From: an uncultured Actinomycetes bacterium | Lineage (GTDB): Bacteria; Actinomycetota; Actinomycetes; S36-B12; UBA10799 | Assembly: GCA_946803585.1 (NCBI GenBank) | Contig: CAMPEQ010000008.1 | Span: 1-64,000, forward strand | Direction of reading: 5' to 3' | Length of the DNA: 64,000 nucleotides | Part shown: positions 17,843-26,399 of the stretch, piece by piece | How the letters are laid out: every line of letters starts with the position of its first letter | Numbering within the stretch: the first letter of the stretch is position 1 | Made by a program: the position numbers and the translations under genes | The notes under the pieces: generated by a model | What the model was told of the DNA's origin: nothing | Databases searched by the model: none | What the model saw: only the letters and a program-made list of their open reading frames with translations

Positions 17843-18769
17843 GTGCGTGGCCTGTTGGTAGTCAATCCGAGTGCAACAACGACGACTGTCCGGACCCGTG
17901 AAGTACTGATTAACGCCCTCGCCCACCAGTTCCACCTCGAGACGATCACGACGAACCACCGGGGCCACGCCAGCGAACTCGGCGCAAAGGCTCGGGCGGA
18001 CGGCGTGGACTGCGTAATCGCCCTCGGCGGCGATGGTACGGCCAACGAGGTCATTAATGGGATGCTCGGCGATTTGGGTCCTGGTCCAGACGTTCCCGCG
18101 TTCGGGATCGTTCCGGGGGGAAGCGCAAACGTGTTCTCTCGGGCGTTGGGCTTCCCCGCCGATCCGATCGAGGCAACCGGCGAGCTGATCGCAGCGCTAC
18201 GAGACCGACGTACACGAACCATCGGCCTGGGCCGAGCCGACGAACGATGGTTCACCTGCAACGCTGGCCTTGGTTTCGATGCCGAGATCATCGCGGCAAT
18301 CGAACATCAACGCGCCCAAGGAAAGGCCGCCACACCTGCGCGCTACCTCGCGACAACGATCAAAGCCTTCTTCGCGGGAACAGACCGACGCACCGCCTCA
18401 CTTGTCGTGCTGCGGCCTGGGGAAGATCCAGTGCGAGGGGTATTCTTGGCCATTGTTCAGAACGCCTCCCCATGGACCTACCTAGGCAGCCTGCCAGTCA
18501 ATCCATCGCCACTGGCGTCCTTTGACGCTGGACTTGACCTGTGGGGTGTTCGGTCTATGTCAGTGCTGGCCGGACTGGTGAGCTCACGACGAATCCTCAT
18601 GAAGAGCCAGCCGAAAACCACCAAAACGGTGCTCGCAGCCCACGATCTTGACGAATTCACCATCTATGCCCACCACCCGATCGACCTCCAAGTCGATGGA
18701 GAGGGCCTGGGCAAGGTCGAGCAAGTCACCTTCACAGCCCATCCTGGAGCTCTCAGAGTCCTCTGCTAG
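17843..18769 (+). CDS. Diacylglycerol kinase family lipid kinase
   Basis: This 308-residue protein has the DAGK/LCB5 catalytic fold. The N-terminal VVNPSAT and the nucleotide-binding ALGGDGTANEVINGML are typical, as is FGIVPGGSANVFSRALGFP. It probably phosphorylates a membrane lipid such as diacylglycerol, or an actinobacterial lipid equivalent, on the inner face of the membrane. The start is GTG 17843, giving a protein that begins at the conserved LLVVNP strand. It precedes whiB1 in the same direction but is separated from it by 313 bases that likely hold the whiB1 promoter. Substrate is not decided by sequence. Confidence 0.85.
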   Translation: MRGLLVVNPSATTTTVRTREVLINALAHQFHLETITTNHRGHASELGAKARADGVDCVIALGGDGTANEVINGMLGDLGPGPDVPAFGIVPGGSANVFSRALGFPADPIEATGELIAALRDRRTRTIGLGRADERWFTCNAGLGFDAEIIAAIEHQRAQGKAATPARYLATTIKAFFAGTDRRTASLVVLRPGEDPVRGVFLAIVQNASPWTYLGSLPVNPSPLASFDAGLDLWGVRSMSVLAGLVSSRRILMKSQPKTTKTVLAAHDLDEFTIYAHHPIDLQVDGEGLGKVEQVTFTAHPGALRVLC

Positions 18770-19082
18770 GGAATCGGCAAGGAATTTGCGATCACGCAAT
18801 GTGGCTCTAGAGTGACGCAACGCTCAATAAGTCGCTGAATTGGCCGAATTTGGGGTCCAGTGTGACCTATCAGACACCCCAATGAGACGACACCGTCTCG
18901 AATGGCCTTGTGACAAATCGGCAGGTGTGTGACTCTATTTGAGCAGCAAAGAGATGGCACCATACGCCACCGCTTACTCGCACTGAGACTCGACCCCGCA
19001 ACCCAGCAAGTCACTGGATTGCGCCGAGCCTCTTTTATTCAGACCGTGCCACCAGGGTGCGGCGTGCTGGGAGGAGTAACGC
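18770..19082 (+). promoter_or_regulatory. Long leader/promoter region of whiB1
   Basis: These 313 bases hold no gene I can support. They contain several ordered elements: a 7-bp inverted repeat TTGGGGT/ACCCCAA at 18850-18856 and 18876-18882; a 6-bp hairpin GAGACG-ACAC-CGTCTC at 18884-18899; and three copies of TGTGAC in one direction at 18861, 18909 and 18928. TGTGAC is a half-site of CRP-type regulators; in mycobacteria whiB1 is known to be CRP-controlled. None of the three shows a good matching second half (TCACA six bases on), so binding is uncertain. GGAGGAG just before 19083 is the whiB1 ribosome-binding site. Confidence 0.5.
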
Positions 19083-19328
19083 ATGGACTGGCGCCACGAA
19101 GCTGCCTGCCGTGACGAGGATCCGGAACTCTTCTTCCCCATTGGAAACACCGGACCCGCATTGGTTCAGATCGAAGAAGCCAAGCGTGTCTGCCGCAGCT
19201 GCACCGTCGTTGACGCGTGCCTGCAATGGGCGATGGAGACGAGCCAGGAAGCCGGTGTGTGGGGTGGGCTAAGCGAGGATGACCGCCGCCTCGCTCGTCG
19301 ACGTACTCTGCGGGTGCAATCGGCATAA
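19083..19328 (+). CDS. whiB1: WhiB-family Fe-S transcriptional regulator, WhiB1-like
   Basis: The 81-residue protein has the four cluster cysteines of WhiB proteins at C9, C37, C40 and C46 (CX2C followed by CX5C), the GVWGG turn at about 58-62 and a basic C-terminal DNA-contact tail (RRLARRRTLR). Such proteins bind a nitric-oxide-sensitive [4Fe-4S] cluster and act with the primary sigma factor. The short length and the conserved neighbour pdtaS point to the WhiB1 subgroup, which is essential in mycobacteria. ATG 19083 follows a strong GGGAGGAG. It is followed by a 12-bp hairpin shared with the convergent pdtaS. Confidence 0.93.
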   Translation: MDWRHEAACRDEDPELFFPIGNTGPALVQIEEAKRVCRSCTVVDACLQWAMETSQEAGVWGGLSEDDRRLARRRTLRVQSA

Positions 19329-19349
19329 CGTCTGAACTCGGACTGACTG

Positions 19350-19401
19350 TGAGTCCTGACCTAGCACTCGAGCGATCGTTCGAGGCAAGGGTCAGGACTC
19401 A
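19350..19401. terminator. Bidirectional terminator between whiB1 and pdtaS
   Basis: Arms at 19350-19361 and 19390-19401 are perfectly complementary over 12 bp, and the enclosed sequence CTCGAGCGATCGTTCGAG folds into a second stem with one G-T pair. It lies between convergent genes and is followed on the plus strand by TTCTTCATTT. This is the most terminator-like structure in the window. Confidence 0.8.
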
Positions 19402-19420
19402 TTCTTCATTTGGGACTACC

Positions 19421-20890
19421 TCACCGCACAAGGGCATCGATTACGACCCGAGTGCCCTGGGGCAGGTGCGGCTCCCAACTGACCGCGCCACCGAGCTCCT
19501 CGGTAACGAGGGCACGGACAATCCGAGTCCCTAGCCCGGTTGCCGTCGCCGGATCAAAGTCGGGGGGCATACCGCTGCCCTCGTCAATGACCTCGATCGT
19601 GACCCGTCGATCATTGCGAGCCAAAACCAATCTGACGGACCCCCTGTTCCCCTCAGCTACCTGTGAATCGTCCTGGCGATCGGCCATCCCATGAGCAACC
19701 GCGTTCGATAGGAGTTCGGCAATCGACATAGCGAGCGGCGTGACGGTATCGGCTGGCATATGCCCGGCAGAGCCGGTCCGTTCAACGCTGACGTCCACTG
19801 CCAACTCGCGCGTCAGCGCCACCACGCGATCAGCCACCTCATCAAAATCGACGTCATCGCCCTCTTGGGTCGACAACGTCTCATGCACAACCGCGATTGC
19901 TCCCACCCTGCGCACGGCTTCGGTAAGCGCCGCTTGCCCTGCTGGCTCTGAGATTTGTCGCGCTTGTAGACGAAGCAGCGCAGCCACCGTCTGCAGATTG
20001 TTCTTCACTCGATGATGGATCTCGCGGATAGTTGATTCCTTGGTAAGTAGCGCCCGCTCTCGCCGCCGCAGGTCAGTCACATCCCGAACCAAGACGAGCG
20101 CACCAACAAACTCGCCATCCCTCCTGAGCGGGATACTGCGCAGCGTCACCGACGCGTCGGAGTTCTCCACTTGAGCCGCCCCTGCGGCACGGCCGCTGGC
20201 AACCAGCCCCAACGCCTCGTCGACCAATCCGGGACTGCGAGTCAAGCCAGTTGCTGTCGCCGACAACTGCGCTCCAAGGAGATCTGCGGCCAGGCCTAGA
20301 CGGTGGAAAGCCGACAGCGCGTTGGGCGAGGCCATCGAGACAACCCCCCGCGGGTCCACTCGGATCAACCCGTCGCCCACCCGCGGTGGCGAGTCAGTAC
20401 TCGAAAGTCCTTCAGCGATCGGGAAGTCACCGGTCGAGATCATTGCGATGAGATCATCTGCACTGCGCAGGTAGGCCTCCTCGAGGGCGCCACGCTGCTC
20501 CCCTCGGCCAGAGACATGGCGGGCGATCACCGCGATTGAGCGCCCATCGACGGTGACCGGAATGGACTCGAATGCCACCCGCGGGTCTCGCTGGTCGGAC
20601 TCTGCTCGAACAACCAACCCACTTTGAAACGCTCGATCAAGGAGCGCTCGCCGACCACGCGGCACAAACCGTCCAACGATGTCCTCCGGCACTGAAGTGG
20701 GACCGGTGGCAGGTCTCACTTGTGCCACGGCCGTAAACCCGGTCTTATTCCAGGTCGGTACCCACAGGACGAGGTCTGCGAACGCCAGATCCGATACCAG
20801 CGTCCAGTCCTCAACAAGTGCCCGCAGGTGATCGCGATCGGTGGGGCGCAAATCAGTCCGGTCAGCAAAGACGCGGAGGCGATCACCCAT
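19421..20890 (-). CDS. pdtaS: Sensor histidine kinase, PdtaS-like
   Basis: This 489-residue soluble kinase has an N-terminal GAF-like domain (about 1-130), a PAS-like domain (about 165-270), and a HisKA_2/HATPase C-terminal part. The phosphoacceptor region is EIHHRVKNNLQ with the likely phosphorylated histidine at residue 292. The ATP site includes ELLSNAVAHG and a DEGSGMP box. In mycobacteria PdtaS phosphorylates the ANTAR-type antiterminator PdtaR; that partner is not in this window. It has no membrane segment, so it should sense a cytosolic signal. The convergent whiB1 gene keeps the neighbourhood seen in mycobacteria (Rv3219-Rv3220c). ATG 20890 starts the gene, divergent from bioA. Confidence 0.88.
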   Translation of the reverse strand: MGDRLRVFADRTDLRPTDRDHLRALVEDWTLVSDLAFADLVLWVPTWNKTGFTAVAQVRPATGPTSVPEDIVGRFVPRGRRALLDRAFQSGLVVRAESDQRDPRVAFESIPVTVDGRSIAVIARHVSGRGEQRGALEEAYLRSADDLIAMISTGDFPIAEGLSSTDSPPRVGDGLIRVDPRGVVSMASPNALSAFHRLGLAADLLGAQLSATATGLTRSPGLVDEALGLVASGRAAGAAQVENSDASVTLRSIPLRRDGEFVGALVLVRDVTDLRRRERALLTKESTIREIHHRVKNNLQTVAALLRLQARQISEPAGQAALTEAVRRVGAIAVVHETLSTQEGDDVDFDEVADRVVALTRELAVDVSVERTGSAGHMPADTVTPLAMSIAELLSNAVAHGMADRQDDSQVAEGNRGSVRLVLARNDRRVTIEVIDEGSGMPPDFDPATATGLGTRIVRALVTEELGGAVSWEPHLPQGTRVVIDALVR

Positions 20891-20943
20891 GTTTGCCAGC
20901 CTACGGGTAATTCCCGATTCCTGCGGATGCGACCATCGGGGTT

Positions 20944-22269
20944 ATGAGTTCTATCTCGGATCGCACGACGCAGTTAATCGCCAGGGATGCGGCATCGGTG
21001 TGGCATCCATTCACCCAACAGTCGAAGTGGGTCGAGGACTCCCCGATTGTGGTCGATCGGGCGCAGGGGATGTACTTCTGGGATACCGACGGAAATCGAT
21101 ATCTCGATGGCGTCTCGTCCCTTTGGGTTAATGTGCACGGGCATTGCCATCCGGTGATCAACGAAGCCATCCGCCGTCAACTCGAGCGGCTCGATCACAC
21201 AACGTTCCTCGGCCTCACTCATGAACCCGGAATCGAACTCGCGGAGAAACTCGTTGCGACCGCGCCGCTCGGTCTGACGCGCGCCTTCTTTGCTGGCGAC
21301 GGATCGAGTGCGGTTGAGGCCGCAATCAAGATGGCCTACCAAGCCCAAGCCCAGCGGGGTGAGAACCGCCCGTACTTCCTCCACATCGCGCAGGGCTACC
21401 ACGGCGACACCCTTGGTGCAGTCAGCGTCGGCGGAATCGACCTCTTCCACCAGACCTACCGGCCGATCATGCTCGACACCCTAATGGTGTCCTCTCCCGG
21501 AGTATTGGATCCCGGCCAGAGCCGTCTTGATCGTGCTGGGCAAGTACTCGCTGAGATGCGTGAACTACTCAATCGGCGTGGCTCCGAGGTGTGCGCGATC
21601 GTGATCGAGCCACTCGTTCAGGGCGCAGGCGGCATGCTCACCCACGATGCGTCGTTCGTTGTCGGCGTGAGGGACCTTTGCGACGAGTTCGGGGCCCTCA
21701 TGGTGGTTGATGAAGTCGCAACAGGAATCGGCAGAACCGGCAAGATGTGGGCAGTCGACCATGCCGGGATTACCCCTGACCTCCTCACCTGCGGCAAGGG
21801 CATCACAGCCGGGTATCTTCCACTATCCGCGGTCCTTGCCACGGATGCGGTCTACGAGGCATTTCTCGGCACGCCCGCCCAAGCCAGAACCTTCTTCCAC
21901 GGGCACTCTTACACCGCTAACCCCCTGTCAGCAGCTGCGGCGGTCGCCAACCTCGACCTCATGGAGTCCGACCAAACCGTCGCTCACGCGGCCGGGGTTG
22001 GGGAACAACTCACCCGAGAACTCAAGGCCGTGGCAGAACTCGACGGCGTCGTTGAGGTTCGTCAAGTCGGCACCATGGTTGGCATTGAGGTGGCGTCGGT
22101 TGGTGAGCGGACGGGCTTCGCGGTCTGTCAGGCGGCCAGAGAACGCGGAGTGTGGGTGCGTCCACTTGGCGATGTCGTAATCCTGATGCCTCCGCTGGCC
22201 ATCTCCTCAGAGCAGACAACAACCCTGACCTCTGCTGTTGCCGAGGCGATCGGTGACGTTTTGCGGTGA
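20944..22269 (+). CDS. bioA: Adenosylmethionine-8-amino-7-oxononanoate aminotransferase
   Basis: BioA makes 7,8-diaminopelargonate from 7-keto-8-aminopelargonate, unusually using S-adenosylmethionine as amino donor. The 441-residue protein is a class III aminotransferase. It shows the substrate-site start SVWHPFTQQSKW, the GDGSSAVEAAIKMAYQ segment, VVDEVATGIGRTG and the PLP lysine in TCGKGITAGYLP. Start ATG 20944 lies 53 bases from divergent pdtaS. The stop overlaps the start of bioF by four bases (GTGA), so the biotin genes form an operon that begins here. Confidence 0.95.
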   Translation: MSSISDRTTQLIARDAASVWHPFTQQSKWVEDSPIVVDRAQGMYFWDTDGNRYLDGVSSLWVNVHGHCHPVINEAIRRQLERLDHTTFLGLTHEPGIELAEKLVATAPLGLTRAFFAGDGSSAVEAAIKMAYQAQAQRGENRPYFLHIAQGYHGDTLGAVSVGGIDLFHQTYRPIMLDTLMVSSPGVLDPGQSRLDRAGQVLAEMRELLNRRGSEVCAIVIEPLVQGAGGMLTHDASFVVGVRDLCDEFGALMVVDEVATGIGRTGKMWAVDHAGITPDLLTCGKGITAGYLPLSAVLATDAVYEAFLGTPAQARTFFHGHSYTANPLSAAAAVANLDLMESDQTVAHAAGVGEQLTRELKAVAELDGVVEVRQVGTMVGIEVASVGERTGFAVCQAARERGVWVRPLGDVVILMPPLAISSEQTTTLTSAVAEAIGDVLR

Positions 22270-23483
22270 AGCGAATGACCGGCACCAGAACTGCTGCGAC
22301 TCAGGACTCCGCCAACGCAGCGACCAACCCGACGTTGGAATCAATCAAAGCTGCCGCGAGCCAGCGGGAACTCGCCGGGCTGCGACGCCAACTACGGCCA
22401 AGGACCGCAGACGACAGCACTCTTGATCTGGCGTCCAACGACTACCTCGGCTTAGCAACTCACCCCCTGGTGATCGAGGCCGCTCAAGCGGCTGCCGCGA
22501 CTTGGGGCGCTGGTTCAACTGGGTCCCGGCTCGTCACGGGAACGACAGCACTTCATTCCGATCTCGAAGACCGCTTGGCAGCGTTCTGCGGCTCGCAGGC
22601 CGCCCTGGTCTTCTCTAGCGGTTACCTGGCGAATATCGGCGCGATCACGGCGCTAGCGGACTCAGACACCGTGCTGATCTGCGACCGGCTCAATCATGCC
22701 TCCCTGATTGATGCGGCCAGGATTTCGCGGGCACGGGTCCACGTGACTGATCATCGCGATACCGCAGCGGTAGCCCAAGCACTCGCGACGAGGCCCGAAT
22801 CTAAGGCACTGATCGTCACCGACGCAGTCTTCAGCGTTGATGGCGATCTGGCACCCCTAGCCGAGCTAAGCCGCCTATCTGTAGCCGCTGGCGCGATGTT
22901 GGTGGTTGACGAGGCCCATTCGCTCGGCGTCATCGGTTCAGGCGGAGTCGGCGCTTGCCAGGACGCAGGGATCATGGGGCTACCCCATGTCGTTGCCACC
23001 GTGACGCTGTCGAAGTCCCTCGGTAGCCAAGGCGGCGCCGTCCTCGGTCATGGTGCCGTGATTGAGCACGTACTGAACACGGCCAGAACTTTCATCTTCG
23101 ATACCGGACTTGCCCCCGCGAGTGTCGGCGCGGCACTTAGCAGCCTTGAGCTCATCGCGACAGAACCCGACCGAGTAGCTGCCGTGCGTGCCCACGCCCG
23201 TCACATCCAGCAGTCCGCGCGCAACCTAGGACTGGAAAGCCCCGACTCGGACGGCGCTGTCATCTCCGTCTTGTTCGGCGAGCCCAGCCGCGCCCTTGCT
23301 GCCGCAGCTATCTGCCTTGATCATGGTGTCACTGTTGGGTGCTTTCGACCGCCATCAGTTCCAGACGGAACATCACGACTACGAGTGACCGCACGCGCGA
23401 ACCTCCGTGATGCCGACCTAGACTTGGCACATAGGGCCCTGGAAGCGACCGTAAACACCACTTCGGGGTTCAGTCCGGGATAG
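22266..23483 (+). CDS. bioF: 8-amino-7-oxononanoate synthase
   Basis: BioF condenses a pimeloyl thioester with alanine in the first committed step of biotin ring assembly. The 405-residue PLP enzyme shows DLASNDYLGLATHP, the GAGSTGSRLVTGT glycine region, the aspartate-histidine DEAHSLG and the PLP-lysine segment TLSKSLGSQGG. The frame starts with GTG 22266 overlapping bioA; ATG 22275 is an alternative. A stretch of 20-odd N-terminal residues is not conserved. No bioC/bioH or bioI/bioW homologue is in the window, so the source of the pimeloyl chain is not shown. Confidence 0.94.
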   Translation: MKRMTGTRTAATQDSANAATNPTLESIKAAASQRELAGLRRQLRPRTADDSTLDLASNDYLGLATHPLVIEAAQAAAATWGAGSTGSRLVTGTTALHSDLEDRLAAFCGSQAALVFSSGYLANIGAITALADSDTVLICDRLNHASLIDAARISRARVHVTDHRDTAAVAQALATRPESKALIVTDAVFSVDGDLAPLAELSRLSVAAGAMLVVDEAHSLGVIGSGGVGACQDAGIMGLPHVVATVTLSKSLGSQGGAVLGHGAVIEHVLNTARTFIFDTGLAPASVGAALSSLELIATEPDRVAAVRAHARHIQQSARNLGLESPDSDGAVISVLFGEPSRALAAAAICLDHGVTVGCFRPPSVPDGTSRLRVTARANLRDADLDLAHRALEATVNTTSGFSPG

Positions 23484-23569
23484 TGACGGGAGCGCAGCCT
23501 CGGCTAGCCGGGTAGCCTCAAAGGGCATCGAATCAGCCAAGTTACCTACTGACAACCCAGGGAGAACGT

Positions 23570-24310
23570 GTGAGCGGGCGCATCTTCGTCGTGACCGGGA
23601 CTGGCACTGGTGTCGGGAAGACCATCGTTGCTGCAGCGATTACCACGCTAGCGACAAGATCGGGAAAGACCGTCGCTGTCGTCAAACCTGGTCAAACCGG
23701 CTGCAAGGGCGACGATTGCGGCGACGTCGATGACGTCAAGCGACTCACCGGGGTCAAGGATCTTCACGAGCTTGCCCGCTACCCCGAACCGATCGCACCA
23801 GCAGCCGCCGCCCGAATCAGTGGCCTCCCGGCAATCGAGATGGACGCAGTGACCGCCCGGGTTAGGGCACTAGCCGAGGACCACGACGTGGTGGTGGTGG
23901 AAGGCGCCGGCGGACTACTCGTCGAGTACAACGAGGAGCGCGAGACAATCGCCGACCTGGCCACCAATCTTCGAGCTGAAGTTGTCCTTGTCGTCCTGCC
24001 GAGCCTGGGAACCCTGAATCACACGGCACTTACCCTTGAGGCCATTCGCAGTCGAAACCTTGATTTTGATGGAGTAGTAATCGGCCGCTGGTCCGGGCAC
24101 CCAAGCCTGGTCGATATGAGCAACTTGGTGGACCTTGAGAAGATCGCTGGTGCACCACTGGTTGGCGCGATTCGCTCGCATGCGGGCGACCTCGCGCGAC
24201 CAGAATTTCTGTCCGCCGCCGACGCTGGACTAGCCCCGACCCTCGGCGGACATTTCGATGCGGCAGACTTTCGGGAGCGTAACGACTATCGGAGGAATCT
24301 TGACCACTGA
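23570..24310 (+). CDS. bioD: Dethiobiotin synthetase
   Basis: BioD closes the ureido ring of dethiobiotin using ATP and carbon dioxide. The 246-residue protein has the P-loop [14 protein letters not shown] at about residues 9-22, VKPGQTGC, and [12 protein letters not shown], all typical. Start is GTG 23570 after AGGGAGAA. It lies 86 bases after bioF, the only real gap in the operon, with the GC-rich element GGCTAGCC inside. Its 3' end overlaps bioB: by 11 bases if bioB starts at TTG 24300. Confidence 0.93.
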   Translation: MSGRIFVVTGTGTGVGKTIVAAAITTLATRSGKTVAVVKPGQTGCKGDDCGDVDDVKRLTGVKDLHELARYPEPIAPAAAARISGLPAIEMDAVTARVRALAEDHDVVVVEGAGGLLVEYNEERETIADLATNLRAEVVLVVLPSLGTLNHTALTLEAIRSRNLDFDGVVIGRWSGHPSLVDMSNLVDLEKIAGAPLVGAIRSHAGDLARPEFLSAADAGLAPTLGGHFDAADFRERNDYRRNLDH

Positions 24311-25298
24311 CATTCTGACCCGCGCGCGGGCCAAAGTTCTCGAGCAAGGGATCGGCCTGAGCGAGGAAGAAACCCTGGAGATCCTGCAACTACCTGACTC
24401 CGAGATCACGGCGGCTCTTGAGCTCGCCCACGAGGTTCGGATGCGCTGGTGCGGACCCGAGGTCGAGGTTGAGGGAATCGTCTCGCTCAAGACAGGCGGA
24501 TGCCCAGAAGACTGCCACTTCTGCTCGCAGTCGGGACTGTTCTCCTCCCCCGTGCGCTCAGCATGGTTGGACATTCCCAGCTTGGTCGAAGCTGCGGTTG
24601 AGACCGCTGCCTCGGGTGCAAGCGAGTTCTGCATTGTCGCGGCCGTTCGCGGACCTGATGAGCGCCTTATGGCACAGCTTCGAGAGGGCGTCGCGGCGAT
24701 TAAGGAAGCAGTTGACATCAATGTCGCCGCTTCCCTCGGGATTCTGACCCAGGAGCAGGTCGACGAACTCGTCGCGATGGGAATCCACCGGTACAACCAC
24801 AATCTGGAAACCTCACGTAGCTACTTCCCCAAGGTCGTGACGACCCACAGCTGGGAAGAACGCATCGCAACACTGGAGATGGTGCGCGACTCCGGTATGG
24901 AGGTTTGCTGCGGTGGAATTGTCGGGCTTGGCGAGTCAGAAGAACAGCGAGCAGAGTTCGCTTCCCAGCTCGCAAGTCTCTCCCCGCATGAGGTCCCGCT
25001 GAACTTCCTCAATCCCCGACCCGGGACGCCCTTTGCGGATGTCCCCGTGATGCCCACAAATGAGGCCCTGAAGACCATCGCCGCCTTCCGGCTAGCACTA
25101 CCCAAGACGATTCTTCGCTACGCTGGCGGCCGTGAAATCACCCTCGGTGATTTGGGAACCAGAGAAGGGCTGCTCGGCGGAGTGAACGCCGTAATCGTTG
25201 GCAACTACCTCACGACCCTTGGTCGTCCGTCAACCGACGATCTGAGCATGCTGGTTGATCTAAAAATGCCCGTCAAAGCACTTTCCGACACCCTTTAG
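24300..25298 (+). CDS. bioB: Biotin synthase
   Basis: BioB is the radical-SAM enzyme that inserts sulfur into dethiobiotin. The CX3CX2C motif is CPEDCHFC (C68, C72 and C75 from the chosen start). The family's arginine/cysteine-containing strands such as NHNLETS and [10 protein letters not shown] are present, and the C-terminal [12 protein letters not shown] matches the family. I start it at TTG 24300 because GGAGGA lies just upstream; an in-frame ATG at 24258 would add 14 residues and overlap bioD by 53 bases. It is followed by a 27-residue membrane peptide gene and a GNAT gene with a BsaP-like tail, which suggests accessory functions for its Fe-S chemistry. Confidence 0.95.
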   Translation: MTTDILTRARAKVLEQGIGLSEEETLEILQLPDSEITAALELAHEVRMRWCGPEVEVEGIVSLKTGGCPEDCHFCSQSGLFSSPVRSAWLDIPSLVEAAVETAASGASEFCIVAAVRGPDERLMAQLREGVAAIKEAVDINVAASLGILTQEQVDELVAMGIHRYNHNLETSRSYFPKVVTTHSWEERIATLEMVRDSGMEVCCGGIVGLGESEEQRAEFASQLASLSPHEVPLNFLNPRPGTPFADVPVMPTNEALKTIAAFRLALPKTILRYAGGREITLGDLGTREGLLGGVNAVIVGNYLTTLGRPSTDDLSMLVDLKMPVKALSDTL

Positions 25299-25311
25299 GA
25301 CACCGATTCCC

Positions 25312-25395
25312 ATGATGAGCAAAGAAGTAGTCACCATCATCTCGGTCGTGCTGATCGCGGCACTGATCATTGCTGTGATGGTCAACTTTTTGTGA
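25312..25395 (+). CDS. Putative single-span membrane microprotein (27 aa) in the biotin operon
   Basis: A short frame starts at ATG 25312 (or ATG 25315), 13 bases after bioB, and ends at TGA 25395. It encodes about 27 residues: a short polar start (MMSKEV) followed by about 20 hydrophobic residues and VNFL. The stop overlaps the GTG of the next gene by four bases (GTGA), the same coupling seen at bioA/bioF. The sequence has the charge and hydrophobicity of a real transmembrane peptide. Ribosome binding is weak (TAGGACACC). I do not recognise a family. The coupling makes translation likely; at the least it could act as a leader for the GNAT gene. Confidence 0.5.
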   Translation: MMSKEVVTIISVVLIAALIIAVMVNFL

Positions 25396-26060
25396 TCCGA
25401 TCGATCCGTTCTGACGAGTACGACCGTGTCGGCGCACTATGCGTTGACGCCTACTTGCGCGCCGAGATCACAAGGGCGGGCGAACCGTATGCCGCCTTCC
25501 TCGCTGACACTGCATCGCGAGCAACTGATCCAACGGCCGAGGTACTCGTTGCCGAACACGACGGCCATCTCACAGGAACGGTCACTATCTGCCCGTATGG
25601 GTCGGATCTGACAAAGGTCTGTCTACCCGGCGAGATGGAGTTTCGTGCTCTGGCCGTAGCTCCCGAGGCGCAAGGCGGCGGTATCGCCGCTGACCTGATT
25701 TGGGCCTGTGTTGACTGGTCGCGGGAGCACGAGGTCGACACGGTCGTTGCATGCGTGACAGAGAAGAACACGAGTGGCCACAAGCTGTATCAAAAGCTCG
25801 GGTTCACGCGTCAGCCCGACCGAGACTGGGTTGCCCCTGACGGGACCACACTGCAGACGTACACCCAGTCCGTCGAGGTTCGGCGGTTCTGCGGCCGCTG
25901 TGGGAAACAAGTAAGCGTCGGCGACCACACTGGCTGCCGGGGAGCCTTGGAGCTAGAGCCGCCGCGCTACTGCGCCGACTGTCGCCGCCGAATGGTCGTT
26001 CAAATCGTTCCCACGGGCTGGCGTGCTCGCTGCGTCAAGCACGGTGAACTAGCCGGCTAG
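25392..26060 (+). CDS. GNAT acetyltransferase fused to a BsaP-like cysteine-rich domain
   Basis: The 222-residue protein has two parts. Residues 1-160 form a GNAT fold with the acetyl-CoA pattern [14 protein letters not shown] (89-102). Residues 165-222 are rich in cysteine: C167 and C170 (FCGRCG), C182, C194 and C197 (YCADC), C214, with H179 and H217. The tail segment [16 protein letters not shown] and the later GW.ARC..HG pattern match, from memory, the small biotin synthase auxiliary protein (BsaP) encoded next to bioB in many actinobacteria, where it is a separate protein of about 60-80 residues that helps BioB. Here it is joined to an acetyltransferase and encoded directly after bioB. 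The tail could bind zinc or an Fe-S cluster. Substrate of the GNAT part is unknown. GTG 25392 is coupled to the upstream microprotein. Confidence 0.78.
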   Translation: MIRSIRSDEYDRVGALCVDAYLRAEITRAGEPYAAFLADTASRATDPTAEVLVAEHDGHLTGTVTICPYGSDLTKVCLPGEMEFRALAVAPEAQGGGIAADLIWACVDWSREHEVDTVVACVTEKNTSGHKLYQKLGFTRQPDRDWVAPDGTTLQTYTQSVEVRRFCGRCGKQVSVGDHTGCRGALELEPPRYCADCRRRMVVQIVPTGWRARCVKHGELAG

Positions 26061-26092
26061 TCACCTAACTCGCAGGAGTAGTTGATTCGCGA

Positions 26093-26305
26093 CTAGGAGA
26101 TGACCGCGATGAGGTCATCCTCATCGATATTGTCGCCTTCACTCACCGCGAGCTCACTGACCGTTCCGTCTTCTTCAGCGACTACTGGGATCTCCATCTT
26201 CATAGATTCCAGAATCACTAGCGTGTCCCCATCACTCACGGAGTCCCCAGCCTTGACGAGCACCTTCCAAACGTTCGCGGACATCTCTGCTCGTACTTCA
26301 GCCAT
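26093..26305 (-). CDS. Biotin carboxyl carrier protein, TB7.3-like (70 aa)
   Basis: The 70-residue protein is a stand-alone biotinyl/lipoyl domain. The biotinylation motif ESMKM is at 33-37 with K36 as the modified lysine, and the fold's glycine turns (KAGDSVSDGDTL and EGDNIDEDDLI) are in place. It strongly recalls mycobacterial TB7.3 (Rv3221c), also about 70 residues. ATG 26305 follows an ideal GGAGG. It lies 94 bases downstream of a biotin carboxylase gene in the same direction, which makes that enzyme its likely partner. It converges with the GNAT-BsaP-like gene of the biotin operon. Confidence 0.9.
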   Translation of the reverse strand: MAEVRAEMSANVWKVLVKAGDSVSDGDTLVILESMKMEIPVVAEEDGTVSELAVSEGDNIDEDDLIAVIS

Positions 26306-26399
26306 TGAATCCTCCGAGGTGGTCGTGGCTGTCCAGGGTTGGGCAACCAGTTCGAGACGGTCTACGGAGAAAACTACACCGAAAAGGGAAGCGATCCGG

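Noticed and set aside
24230-24802. 190-codon open frame on the minus strand opposite bioB
   Set aside because: bioB is certain from its motifs; the antisense frame is a shadow with no family resemblance or ribosome-binding site.
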